Assembly (NCBI RefSeq): GCF_014840935.1
Contig: NZ_CP062005.1
Span: forward strand, 2,170,001-2,234,000
From: Halomonas sp. YLGW01
Lineage (GTDB): Bacteria; Pseudomonadota; Gammaproteobacteria; Pseudomonadales; Halomonadaceae
Reading direction: 5' to 3'
DNA length: 64,000 nucleotides
The notes under the pieces were generated by a model. The model worked only from the letters and a program-made list of their open reading frames with translations. It ran no database searches and was not told where the DNA came from. Of the stretch, positions 52,483 through 62,953 are shown piece after piece (positions within the stretch are counted from its first letter, which is position 1; the number at the start of each line of letters is the position of its first letter). Both the position numbers and the translations under genes were made by a program.

Positions 52483-52789
52483 TTTGGAACATAGGCTAAC
52501 GATGCTGGGCCGCTGCGGCCAATCGAGCCTGACTATCTGCCTCACAACGCCCCTGCATCGCCATCGCTCCGCCCTGGCGAAAAAACGTCCATTTTTCTCA
52601 CGACCGTCATGCACAGAAACACTGAAAAGAGCTGTGGATAACCACTGGACAAGCCTGGCTAACCGGGACGTCATGGGCGCTGACGATGACTGGGTGATTT
52701 TTACCCAACACCGGTCACCCCACCCGGCCGGGGCTGCCAAGGCAACCGGCAAAAGTGATACAGTGCCCGCTTGATTATGGGAAGGTGCC
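52483..52789. other. Gene-free region between the ABC operon and the DUF3549 gene
   Basis: These 307 bases between divergent genes hold the promoter region of the ABC operon at their left end. The rest contains several short T- or A-rich runs (about 52570-52600) and no convincing hairpin, promoter pair or coding frame. Confidence 0.45.
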
Positions 52790-53821
52790 ATGCAGCCAAT
52801 TTTGACGCTTCACGACTTCTTCATGCGCAGCGGTGCTCGGGTGCGGCTCTATCACCTGGGCCGACGCCTGGCGCCCTGCTCGCTCGACGACCTGGCGGCC
52901 TTCGAGGCTCAGCGCCAGCCCTGGGCAGTGCCCTGGCAGGGGCAGGCGCGGCTGGCCTGCGTCTTCACCCTGGGCGATGTCGAGGAGCCGCTGATCTGGT
53001 TCCTGTCGCTGCCGCTGGACGAGCAGGGACACCTGGTGGCCGCCCCCCGGGATGCCTTCATCGAGCGCCTGCTCGAGACCCTGGGTCACAGCGTCGCGAC
53101 GCTGGGCGAGGAGCACCGGGTCGACAACCTGATGAAGGACAACCCGCTGGCCTTCACGCCGCCCCTGCCGCTGCAGGCCATGCTGCATGCCCGCGCCAAC
53201 CGGGATCTGGATCGTCCGGCCAGCGAGCACCTGGAGCTCGCCGAGGACTACCTGACCGGCGCCCAGGACGATCACCCGGCCAATCAGTGGCAGGCGCTGG
53301 GCCTGCAGGGCCTGGCGGACTTCGCGATTCGTCATGACACCGATCAGGCCCACGCCCTGGCCAAGCGGCTGCCCACGCTGCCCAACGAGGTGCTGCACTC
53401 GCTGTGCTACTGCCTCGAGCATGTGACCCTGGCACCGGCGCTGATTCAGGCCCTTCGGGCGCGCGGCGAACAGGCCGCCGGCGAGGGCGACATCGAAACC
53501 TTCTGCGCCTGCGTGAGGGCAGTGAGCGCAAGCCAGAAAGAGAGCGTCGCCACCTGGTACGGCGAGCTACTGGACGACCCAGCCGCCTGTGGTCCGGACC
53601 TGCTGGCCGCCATGGCCGCCCGCGGCTGGGAACACCTGGAAGACGCCCAGCGCCTGCCGCGCTATCTCGAGCGCCTGGCCGAGCAACCGTCGGTGGACTT
53701 CACCGCGGTGGTGCGCGACCTGGCGCTGATTCCGCGCCTGCGCCTGCCTCTGCTGATGCAGCTGCGCGATGCGCCGGCCGACTCCCCGGTCGGACAACGG
53801 CTCGCCCACCTCCACCGCTGA
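52790..53821 (+). CDS. DUF3549 family protein
   Basis: The 343-residue soluble protein is mostly alpha-helical and leucine-rich, with the family's opening LTLHDFFMRSGARVRLYHLGRRL and a repeat-like helical C-terminal half (for example LPRYLERLAEQPSVDFTAVVRDLALIPRLRLPLLMQL). No catalytic motif is visible and the function is unknown. AAGGTG precedes the ATG. It is followed 12 bases later by rimB, suggesting one transcript with rimB-rimK. Confidence 0.8.
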   Translation: MQPILTLHDFFMRSGARVRLYHLGRRLAPCSLDDLAAFEAQRQPWAVPWQGQARLACVFTLGDVEEPLIWFLSLPLDEQGHLVAAPRDAFIERLLETLGHSVATLGEEHRVDNLMKDNPLAFTPPLPLQAMLHARANRDLDRPASEHLELAEDYLTGAQDDHPANQWQALGLQGLADFAIRHDTDQAHALAKRLPTLPNEVLHSLCYCLEHVTLAPALIQALRARGEQAAGEGDIETFCACVRAVSASQKESVATWYGELLDDPAACGPDLLAAMAARGWEHLEDAQRLPRYLERLAEQPSVDFTAVVRDLALIPRLRLPLLMQLRDAPADSPVGQRLAHLHR

Positions 53822-53833
53822 CCCGGAGGGATC

Positions 53834-54271
53834 ATGAAAGCACTGCCCTATCAGGCCAAGGCGGTCATCGGTCGCCGCGAGATGGTCACACTCCCCGAGC
53901 TGGGCCTGACCCTTTGCTGCAAGGCCGATACCGGTGCGCGCACCTCGGCCCTGCACGCCGAGGAGATCGAGACCTACGAGGAAGACGGCCATGTCTGGGT
54001 CAGCTTCGTGACCCGGGGAGGCGGGCCTGGCAGCCCGCCCCACCCGGTGCGCCTGCACCTGCATGACCGCCGACTGGTGACCAGCTCCAACGGCCAGTCC
54101 GAATGGCGCTTCGTGGTGCGCACCCGCCTGCAGATGGGTGAGCTCGACTTCCCGGCGGAGCTGAGCCTGACGCACCGGGGCGACATGCGTCACCCGATGC
54201 TGCTCGGCCGGCGCGCCATGCGCCGCCTACTGGTCGCGCCCGGCGCCGCCTTCCTTCACGGCGAGCCCTGA
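53834..54271 (+). CDS. rimB: RimB-like retropepsin-fold protease
   Basis: The 145-residue protein belongs to the ATP-dependent zinc-protease/RimB family with the aspartic-protease-like motif [15 protein letters not shown] (Asp-Thr-Gly, about residues 34-36). In Pseudomonas, RimB acts with RimK to trim glutamate tails that RimK adds to ribosomal protein S6. GGAGGG lies just before the ATG. It is in a unit with rimK, 23 bases upstream of it. The pairing is the best evidence for function. Confidence 0.88.
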   Translation: MKALPYQAKAVIGRREMVTLPELGLTLCCKADTGARTSALHAEEIETYEEDGHVWVSFVTRGGGPGSPPHPVRLHLHDRRLVTSSNGQSEWRFVVRTRLQMGELDFPAELSLTHRGDMRHPMLLGRRAMRRLLVAPGAAFLHGEP

Positions 54272-54294
54272 CCCCCTTTACAAGGATCCGATGC

Positions 54295-55203
54295 ATGCAT
54301 ATCGCCCTGCTTTCCCGCAATCGCCATCTCTATTCGACTCGCCGCCTGATCGAGGCGGCGGAGCAGCGCGGCCATAGCATCCGGGTCGTCGATACCCTGC
54401 GCTGCTACATGAACATCACCTCGCACCGGCCGTCGATCCACTACAAGGGCGAGGAGCTCGAGACCTTCGATGCGGTGATTCCCCGTATCGGTTCTTCGGT
54501 GACCTTCTACGGCTGTGCGGTACTGCGCCAGTTCGAGATGATGGGCACCTACGTGCTCAACGACAACGTGGCCATCACCCGTTCCCGGGACAAGCTGCGC
54601 TCCCTGCAGCTGTTGTCGCGCAAGGGCGTGGGGCTGCCGGTGACCGGCTTCGCCCACTCCCCCGACGACATCCCGGACCTGATCACCATGGTCAAGGGGG
54701 CGCCGCTGGTCATCAAGCTGCTGGAAGGCACCCAAGGCATCGGCGTCGTGCTGGCCGAGACCAACCAGGCGGCAGAGAGCGTGATCCAGGCCTTCATGGG
54801 CATGAAGGCCAACATCATGGTTCAGGAGTACATCAAGGAAGCCAAGGGCGCCGATATCCGCTGCCTGGTGATCGGTGACAAGGTGGTGGCCTCGATGAAG
54901 CGCCAGGCCGCCGAGGGCGAATTCCGCTCCAACCTGCATCGAGGCGGGAGCGCCAGCGTGATCCGCATCACCCCGGAGGAACGCTCCACCGCGATCCGCG
55001 CCGCCAAGGCCATGGGACTGCGGGTCGCCGGGGTCGACCTGTTGCGCTCGAACCATGGGCCGGTGATCATGGAGGTCAATTCATCGCCAGGGCTTCAGGG
55101 CATCGAGACCGCCACCGGCAAGGACATCGCCGGCCAGATCGTCGAGCACCTGGAAAAGTACGCCGCCCCGAAGTTCAAGGCCCCGCCGAAGCCCAAGGGC
55201 TGA
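54295..55203 (+). CDS. rimK: Ribosomal protein S6 glutamate ligase
   Basis: RimK adds glutamate residues to the C-terminus of S6 using ATP. The 302-residue product has the standard length and motifs: [66 protein letters not shown] (ATP-grasp glycine loop), [20 protein letters not shown], and the metal-binding [19 protein letters not shown] precedes the ATG. It follows rimB and has a clean terminator. This is a second RimK paralogue beside the RLAN-type one at 16800. Confidence 0.96.
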   Translation: MHIALLSRNRHLYSTRRLIEAAEQRGHSIRVVDTLRCYMNITSHRPSIHYKGEELETFDAVIPRIGSSVTFYGCAVLRQFEMMGTYVLNDNVAITRSRDKLRSLQLLSRKGVGLPVTGFAHSPDDIPDLITMVKGAPLVIKLLEGTQGIGVVLAETNQAAESVIQAFMGMKANIMVQEYIKEAKGADIRCLVIGDKVVASMKRQAAEGEFRSNLHRGGSASVIRITPEERSTAIRAAKAMGLRVAGVDLLRSNHGPVIMEVNSSPGLQGIETATGKDIAGQIVEHLEKYAAPKFKAPPKPKG

Positions 55204-55210
55204 CGCGGCA

Positions 55211-55239
55211 CTCCCGGGCCAGGAGCCCGGGAGTTTTTT
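55211..55239 (+). terminator. Terminator of rimB-rimK
   Basis: CTCCCGGGC (55211-55219) pairs with GCCCGGGAG (55225-55233) around CAGGA, followed by six T residues. Confidence 0.95.
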
Positions 55240-55307
55240 CTCGCCCGGGGGTAGCAAAACACTGTTTCCCCACGCACAATCTGCGTCACCGGAGGAGGTG
55301 ACTGCTC

Positions 55308-55748
55308 ATGTTTCTCGATAATCGCCAAGTGGCGATGGACAGCCTGCTCGAAGCGCTGGCCGACAGCCTCGACTATTTCCAGGACAACATCGAACGCCTG
55401 CGTCCGTCGCTGCGCGAGGTGTTGAAGCCGCATTACGAAGCCCGCAACAAGGAAATGCAGACGTTGCAGACGCTGGCCAAGCGTCACCTCAAGCTGCTGC
55501 CCCGGGACGCGGATGTCGAGCGTGATGACTACATGTGGCTATGGAGCCGCCTGAAGAGCTTCGTCGGCAACGACAGCCTGGTGCTGATCGGCGAACTGCT
55601 GGAGCAGGAACGGGTGCTGATGCAGGCCCTGGCCACCCTGCATACCCATCCGCTCCCCGACTCCATCGAGCCAGTCATCGAGCGCTGCTGGAAGGGCTGC
55701 CGGACGCTGATTCGGGAACTGTATCGACTGCAGAAAGAGGCGCGCTGA
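55308..55748 (+). CDS. Helical protein of unknown function
   Basis: The 146-residue soluble product is almost entirely helical and charged (DSLLEALADSLDYFQDNIERL, then long amphipathic helices to the end). It contains ALATLHTHPLPDSIEPVIERCWKGCRTLIRELYRLQKE. I do not recognise a family. GGAGGAGGTGA is an excellent ribosome site before the ATG at 55308. Its last 74 bases overlap the 3' end of the convergent sanA-like gene. Confidence 0.75.
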   Translation: MFLDNRQVAMDSLLEALADSLDYFQDNIERLRPSLREVLKPHYEARNKEMQTLQTLAKRHLKLLPRDADVERDDYMWLWSRLKSFVGNDSLVLIGELLEQERVLMQALATLHTHPLPDSIEPVIERCWKGCRTLIRELYRLQKEAR

Positions 55749-56562
55749 CCGCTTTCTTGCTGGCCGCCTTTTCACTGCCGGCGCCCGTCACGCCATCGCG
55801 TGCGCCCTTGGCACGCCCGCCGCGCACCTCCTGCCCTTCCCCCACCTCCTGCAGTCCAATGGCGGCCGCCACGGCACTCCTCGAGACCCGCGGCGGAGGC
55901 GCCACCTCCAACGGCTCCTCGGGGCCCAGGAAGTAGGCCTTCCGCCCCCAGAGATAGAGATCGCCCAGGGTCGCCAGTCGTGCGAGCCACTCCCGAGCCC
56001 GCAAGCGCCAGCCACCGTCCACCGCCTCGGGCTGTACCGCACAGCCCTCGACCTCGAGGCCCAGGGCATCGGCGATAAACATGGCCCGCGGCAAGTGCCA
56101 GTCCTGACTGATCAGCAGCGCCCGCTCGACGCCGAACACCGCCTGAGCCCGGACCAGAGTATCGAAGGTGCTGAAGCCGGCGTAATCCAGCGTCATGTCC
56201 ACGTCCCGCACGCGACGGGCGCGCAGCTCACGCCACATGCTCACGGGCTCGTTGTAGTAGCGGGTGCGGTTGTCGCCGGACAGCAGGAGATGGTCGACGC
56301 GCCGCTCGCGCATCAGGGCGGCGGCGGCCTCGATACGCGCCGCGAAGTAGGGATTGCGCCCGCCCTGACGACTCCAGAGCGAGGTGCCGAAGACGATGCC
56401 GACCGGCGACTGGACACACTGCGAGAGCTGATGATCGATGCGCCCCCGGGTGCGCTCGACCATCCACAGGCTCGCCACCGCCCCGACCAGCGCCAGACAT
56501 ACCACCAGGGCACCCAGCAGCATCAGGACGACTCTCAGGGCCTTGGCCCATTTCAGGTACAT
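55675..56562 (-). CDS. SanA/DUF218-like envelope protein
   Basis: The 295-residue protein has one N-terminal membrane anchor (about residues 9-33) and a DUF218 (SanA/ElyC) domain in the periplasm: IVFGTSLWSRQGGRNPYFAARIEAAAALM, LLLSGDNRTRYYNEPVSMWREL and LLISQDWHLPRAMFIADALG. SanA-like proteins affect envelope barrier function. The last 80 residues are an Ala/Ser/Gly/Glu-rich tail that is not part of the domain and whose coding region overlaps the convergent gene at 55308-55748. AGAAGG precedes the ATG. Confidence 0.82.
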   Translation of the reverse strand: MYLKWAKALRVVLMLLGALVVCLALVGAVASLWMVERTRGRIDHQLSQCVQSPVGIVFGTSLWSRQGGRNPYFAARIEAAAALMRERRVDHLLLSGDNRTRYYNEPVSMWRELRARRVRDVDMTLDYAGFSTFDTLVRAQAVFGVERALLISQDWHLPRAMFIADALGLEVEGCAVQPEAVDGGWRLRAREWLARLATLGDLYLWGRKAYFLGPEEPLEVAPPPRVSRSAVAAAIGLQEVGEGQEVRGGRAKGARDGVTGAGSEKAASKKAVSAPLSAVDTVPESASGSPSSSAR

Positions 56563-56669
56563 GCGGCCTACCTTCTGCTATCAGGCACACCAGGGGGTGG
56601 GCGACGGGTGGCACGACGCCCGGCTCTTCGAAGAGAAAGCAACGGGCTCCCCACGGCCGGGCCAGCGGC

Positions 56670-57242
56670 TCAGAACATGCCCAGCTCGAGCCGGGCCTCC
56701 TCGCTCATCATCTCGCGACTCCAGGGCGGGTCGAAGACGATCTCGACATGCACCTTGCTGATCTGCGGGGCACCCAGGATCTTGTTGCGGGCATCGGCGG
56801 CGATCACGTCGCCCATGCCGCAGCCCGGCGCGGTAAGCGTCATGCGAATGGTCACGATACGCTCGCCGGTCAGCAGGCGCTCGACGCGACAGCCGTAGAC
56901 CAGACCCAGCTCGACGATGTCTACCGGAATCTCCGGGTCGAAGCAGGTGCGCAACTGATCCCAGACGAACTGTTCGATCTGCTCCTCGCTGGCGCCCTCG
57001 GGCAGCGTCGGGCGCGGCAGCGCCTCGAGCCCCAAGGCGTCCAGGTTGGCGCCCTCGATCAGGAACAGGCGGCCCTCGAAGGCCACGCTGACGCTGCTGC
57101 CCTTGGCCTGCATCACCGAGACGAGGCTGTCCTCGGTGAGGGTCACCGTCTTGCCGAAGGGAATGGAGATGACCTCCACGTCCCGCTGCAGCGGCATTTC
57201 CTGGCCCTTGTAGAGCCCTTCGATTTGTTCCATGGCCGACAT
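56670..57242 (-). CDS. sufT: SufT, Fe-S assembly factor (MIP18/DUF59 family)
   Basis: The 190-residue protein has an N-terminal part and a C-terminal MIP18/DUF59 domain: FDPEIPVDIVELGLVYGCRVE and LTAPGCGMGDVIAADARNKIL, where the Cys in APGCGMG is the conserved residue. SufT helps deliver or mature Fe-S clusters. GGAGGAG before the ATG at 57242 supports the start (an ATG at 57233 is an alternative). It is the last gene of the suf operon, 20 bases after sufS. Confidence 0.92.
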   Translation of the reverse strand: MSAMEQIEGLYKGQEMPLQRDVEVISIPFGKTVTLTEDSLVSVMQAKGSSVSVAFEGRLFLIEGANLDALGLEALPRPTLPEGASEEQIEQFVWDQLRTCFDPEIPVDIVELGLVYGCRVERLLTGERIVTIRMTLTAPGCGMGDVIAADARNKILGAPQISKVHVEIVFDPPWSREMMSEEARLELGMF

Positions 57243-57262
57243 CTGGCTCCTCCGGGGGTTGG

Positions 57263-58504
57263 TTAACGCACCATGCCGATCACCCGCTCCAGGGACTCGA
57301 CGAAGATGTCGATCTCCTCGGGGGTGTTGTAGGCGGCGAAGGAGGCGCGGCAGGTGGCATCGACGCCGAAGTGGGCGAGCAGCGGCTGCGCACAGTGATG
57401 GCCGGTGCGAATCGCCACGCCGAGCTGATCGATCAGCAGGCCGATGTCCTGACTGTGGGCTCCATCGACCACGAAGGACACCACGGCGGCCTTGCCCGGG
57501 GCGGTACCCAGGAGCCGCAAGCCGTCGATGCGCGAAAGCTCCTGAGTGGCATGCTCGGTGAGGCGCTGCTCCCAGGCGCGGATCAGCGGCAGGCCGATGC
57601 CGGACACCCAGTCCAGCGCCGCGCCCAGCGCGATCACCTCGGCGATCGCCGGGGTGCCGGCCTCGAACTTGTGGGGGATATCGGCGAAGGTGCTGCCGGC
57701 CTCGAAGGAGACCGTCTTGATCATCTCGCCCCCACCTTGCCAGGGCGGCATGGCCTCGAGCAACGCCGCCTTGCCATAGAGCACGCCGACGCCGGTGGGC
57801 CCGTAGACCTTGTGGCCGGAGAAGGCGTAGAAGTCGGCGTCCATGGCCACCACGTCGATCTGCTCGTGGGGCGCGGCCTGGGCGCCGTCGACCAGAATCA
57901 AGGCATCATGCTCGTGAGCCACCCGCGCCATCTCGGCGACCGGGTTGACGGTACCGAAGGCATTGGAGACGTGGTTCACCGCCACCAGACGCGTGCGCTC
58001 GGTGAAGAGATCACGGTAGGCGGCCTGATCCAGCACACCGCGCTCGTCGACCGGGATCACCTTGATGGTGAAGCCGATCTCGCCGGCCAGCAGCTGCCAG
58101 GGCACGATGTTGGAGTGATGCTCGAGCTGCGAGATCAGCACCTCGTCGCCGGCCTTGAGATTGGCACGTCCCCAGGCATTGGCCACCAGGTTGATGGCCT
58201 CGGTGGTACCCCGGGTGAAGATCACCTCGCGGATCTCGCGCGCATTGATGAAGGCTCGCACCTTGTCCCGACTGCGCTCGAAGGCCGCGGTGGCTTCATC
58301 GGACAGGGTATGCAGGCCGCGATGGATATTGGCGTTATAACGACGATAGTAGTCGTCGAAGACCTCAATCACCTGCCGCGGCGTCTGGCAGGTGGCGGCG
58401 TTGTCGAGATACACCAGCGGCTTGCCGTGGACCTCCCGATCGAGGATCGGGAAGTCGCTGCGGACCTTGGCCACGTCCAGCATCAGGTCACTGAAGTCGG
58501 TCAT
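57263..58504 (-). CDS. sufS: Cysteine desulfurase SufS
   Basis: SufS takes sulfur from cysteine with pyridoxal phosphate and passes it on for Fe-S cluster assembly. The 413-residue group II desulfurase shows the Lys for PLP in FYAFSGHKVYGPTGVGVLYG and the active-site cysteine in RTGHHCAQPLL, near the C-terminus. GAGGAG precedes the ATG at 58504. It overlaps the end of sufD. No SufE or SufU gene, its usual sulfur-transfer partners, is in the window. Confidence 0.95.
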   Translation of the reverse strand: MTDFSDLMLDVAKVRSDFPILDREVHGKPLVYLDNAATCQTPRQVIEVFDDYYRRYNANIHRGLHTLSDEATAAFERSRDKVRAFINAREIREVIFTRGTTEAINLVANAWGRANLKAGDEVLISQLEHHSNIVPWQLLAGEIGFTIKVIPVDERGVLDQAAYRDLFTERTRLVAVNHVSNAFGTVNPVAEMARVAHEHDALILVDGAQAAPHEQIDVVAMDADFYAFSGHKVYGPTGVGVLYGKAALLEAMPPWQGGGEMIKTVSFEAGSTFADIPHKFEAGTPAIAEVIALGAALDWVSGIGLPLIRAWEQRLTEHATQELSRIDGLRLLGTAPGKAAVVSFVVDGAHSQDIGLLIDQLGVAIRTGHHCAQPLLAHFGVDATCRASFAAYNTPEEIDIFVESLERVIGMVR

Positions 58505-58506
58505 GC

Positions 58507-59861
58507 TCACTCCTCATCCAGGGCGGCGGCGACCTCGACCAGCCCGGCCAGATTGAAGCGCTCCGGCAGCTTGCCGGCCACCGTGCGCTCGACCCGCTCG
58601 GCCACGGCATCCAGCGCCACCCGATCCATCACCTCGCCGGCGAAGGCCAGGGTCAGCAGGCCGCGAGCCGTTTCCTCGTCGATGCCACGCGCCCGGAGGG
58701 CGAAGATCGCCTCTTCGTCGAGCTGGCCGGTGGTGGCCCCGTGGGAGCACTTGACGTCATCGGCGTAGATCTCGAGCTCGGGCTTGGTGTCGATCTCGGC
58801 CCGGTCGGAGAGCAGCAGGTTGGCGTTGTTCTGATGCGCCTCGATCTTCTGGCTATCGCGGCGCACCACAACCCGGCCGTTGAAGACGCCATGCGCCCGG
58901 TCGCCGAGGATGCCCTTGTAGTTCTCGTTGGAGAAGGTGTGGGGCGCATTGTGATGCACCAGGGTGTGGTTATCGACGTGCTGACGCCCCTGAGCGAAGA
59001 ACAGGCCATAGTAATTGGCCTCGGCGCCCTGGGCATTGAGCTCGGCGACGATATCGTTGCGCACCAGGGCTCCGCCCAGGTTCAGGCTGAAGGAGGTGAA
59101 GCGGCTGTCGCGACCCTGATCGACATGCAGGCTCGAGACATGCAGGTCCTCGAGAGAGGCTTCCTGCAGCTTGTAGTGGGTAAGGATCGCCCCGCGCTCA
59201 AGCATCACCTCGGAGACCAGGTTAGAGAAGTTGGCGGCACCCGCCTCACCCACCTGATGCTCGATCACCGTGGCCTGACTGCGCGCACCGGCCTCGATCA
59301 GCACCCGTGGGTGGCTCATCACCGGCGCCTGGTTGGCGCGGGACAGGAACTGCACCAGGATCGGTGTCTTCACCACCGCGCCCGGCGCCAGGCGGATCAC
59401 CGCGCCCTCCTCGGCGAAGGCGGTGTTGAGCGCCGTGAACGGCGAGAAATCGACGCCCGCGAGACGCCCGAGGGCGCCGCCCACGGCTTCGTGGTTGTCG
59501 GCCAGCGCCTGGGACAGCGGCTCGACGCTGATACCAGCCGGAAGGGCCGACAGGTCAGAGAGCTCCGGGGCGAAGAGGCCGTCGACGAAGGTCAGGCGCA
59601 GTGCCTCGATCGGCAGCGTCAGGGCCGCCGCGGTCGCCGGTGACAGCGGCGTCAGGTCCTTGGCGTCTTGGGCCAGGGTAAAGGTACCCCGGGCGATGGC
59701 GCGCACGTCGGTGTACTTGAAGGCCTCGTCACGGCGGGTCGGGAAGCCCAGTGCCTCGAAGCGTGCCGCCCCCGCCTGGCGACGGGCGGCGATCCAGGTC
59801 GGCTCGGCACCGCGGTTCGCGCCCCGCGCGCTCAGGGCATCGAGAAAGGTCTGTTCGTCGC

Positions 59862-59865
<4 letters not shown>
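58507..59865 (-). CDS. sufD: Fe-S assembly scaffold subunit SufD
   Basis: SufD is the partner of SufB in the SufBC2D scaffold that builds Fe-S clusters. The 452-residue product shows the right-handed beta-helix core (LVHHNAPHTFSNENYKGILGDRAHGVFNGRVVVRRDSQKIEAHQNNANLLLSD, a family hallmark region) and ends with the TTGQLDEEAIFALRARGI segment. The ATG at 59865 overlaps the sufC stop codon (ATGA). GGAGGA precedes it. Confidence 0.96.
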
Positions 59866-60614
<749 letters not shown>

Positions 60615-60696
60615 GTTGACACCTTGATTCGGTTCGGGCCGCCGCGCGGCCTTGAAAGATTCGATGACTGATGACGTATACCAGGGCCGTGCGGGC

Positions 60697-62139
<1,443 letters not shown>

Positions 62140-62189
62140 GATCTGTCTCCTCCCGGGCAATTGGAATCGAGGAATCCGGGCGTTGTACG

Positions 62190-62657
62190 TTAGCGACCGG
62201 CCTCGCTGGCCAGGGTCACGGATTGAATGGGAAGCCTGACCGGCAACTTGATCGGCGTGGTCTCGGCCAGATGCGCCAGGGTCACGCTGTCGAGCAGGGT
62301 GCGCACCGCAAGCGACACCCGTTGCCAGTTGTCGGACACCCCGCAGGTCGCGGCGAGATCGCAGTCGCCATCGTCCTGGCTGCACTCGGTCATGGCCACC
62401 GGGCCTTCGATGGCGGTGATGATGTCGATGGCGCTGATCTGGGAGGCCGGCCGCGCCAGGCGGTAGCCGCCCTGGGCCCCGCGCTGAGACAGCAAGAGCC
62501 CCGCCCGCACCAGCATCTTCAGCGTCTTGCTCACCGTAGGGTGCGGCAGCTGGACCGCTTCGGCCAGCTCGGCGGCGGCATGCGGCTGCTCCGGGTGACG
62601 GGCGATCTGCGCCATGACCACAGCGGCATAATCGGTCAAGCGGGACAGTTTCAGCAT
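62190..62657 (-). CDS. sufR: Rrf2-family SUF system regulator
   Basis: The 155-residue protein has the Rrf2 winged helix ([21 protein letters not shown], then [21 protein letters not shown] and the wing [12 protein letters not shown]) and three cysteines in [14 protein letters not shown], the place of the [2Fe-2S] ligands in IscR. It is expected to repress the suf operon when its cluster is present. AGGAG supports the ATG at 62657. It is first in the operon, and a matching IscR-type operator lies over its promoter (62715-62753). Confidence 0.9.
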   Translation of the reverse strand: MLKLSRLTDYAAVVMAQIARHPEQPHAAAELAEAVQLPHPTVSKTLKMLVRAGLLLSQRGAQGGYRLARPASQISAIDIITAIEGPVAMTECSQDDGDCDLAATCGVSDNWQRVSLAVRTLLDSVTLAHLAETTPIKLPVRLPIQSVTLASEAGR

Positions 62658-62714
62658 GGCGGCACTCCTAGAGCGCAAGGCGCGGTGGCGGTCTGCCTGG
62701 CGAGGTGGCCTCGG

Positions 62715-62753
62715 ATTGGGGACCATTTTAGTCCTGTATAAGGACGATGTGAA
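62715..62753 (-). promoter_or_regulatory. suf promoter with overlapping IscR-type operator
   Basis: On the minus strand TTCACA (62748-62753) and TAAAAT (62725-62730) are separated by exactly 17 bases, five of six matches each to the -35 and -10 consensus. Over the -10 lies ATACAGGACTAAAATGG (62723-62739), then TCCCCAAT (62715-62722), resembling the IscR type 1 site (GACT-AT-rich-AGTC core, ATAC flank). The start codon is about 60 bases from the expected transcript start. Confidence 0.75.
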
Positions 62754-62883
62754 GCCTTGCCCCTCGCCACCCGCCCGCCTGTCGCCAGAAAGCGGCACGA
62801 TCGACGCCGATACCATCAATAATGACAACTATTATTATTTATAAATCCCATCCCCTACCCTTGCCTCAAGGCGCGAGTACCAA

Positions 62884-62924
62884 CGCAAACACCCCCGCCG
62901 GGAAGCCCGGCGGGGGTGTTTGCG
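62884..62924. terminator. Terminator downstream of purA
   Basis: A perfect 19-bp stem (62884-62902 with 62906-62924; arms start CGCAAACACCCCC) encloses AAG. On the minus strand the outer stem contains TTTG. It lies about 30 bases past the purA stop codon. Confidence 0.8.
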
Positions 62925-62953
62925 ATCAGTCAGCGCGCGGTGGACGCGCCGGC

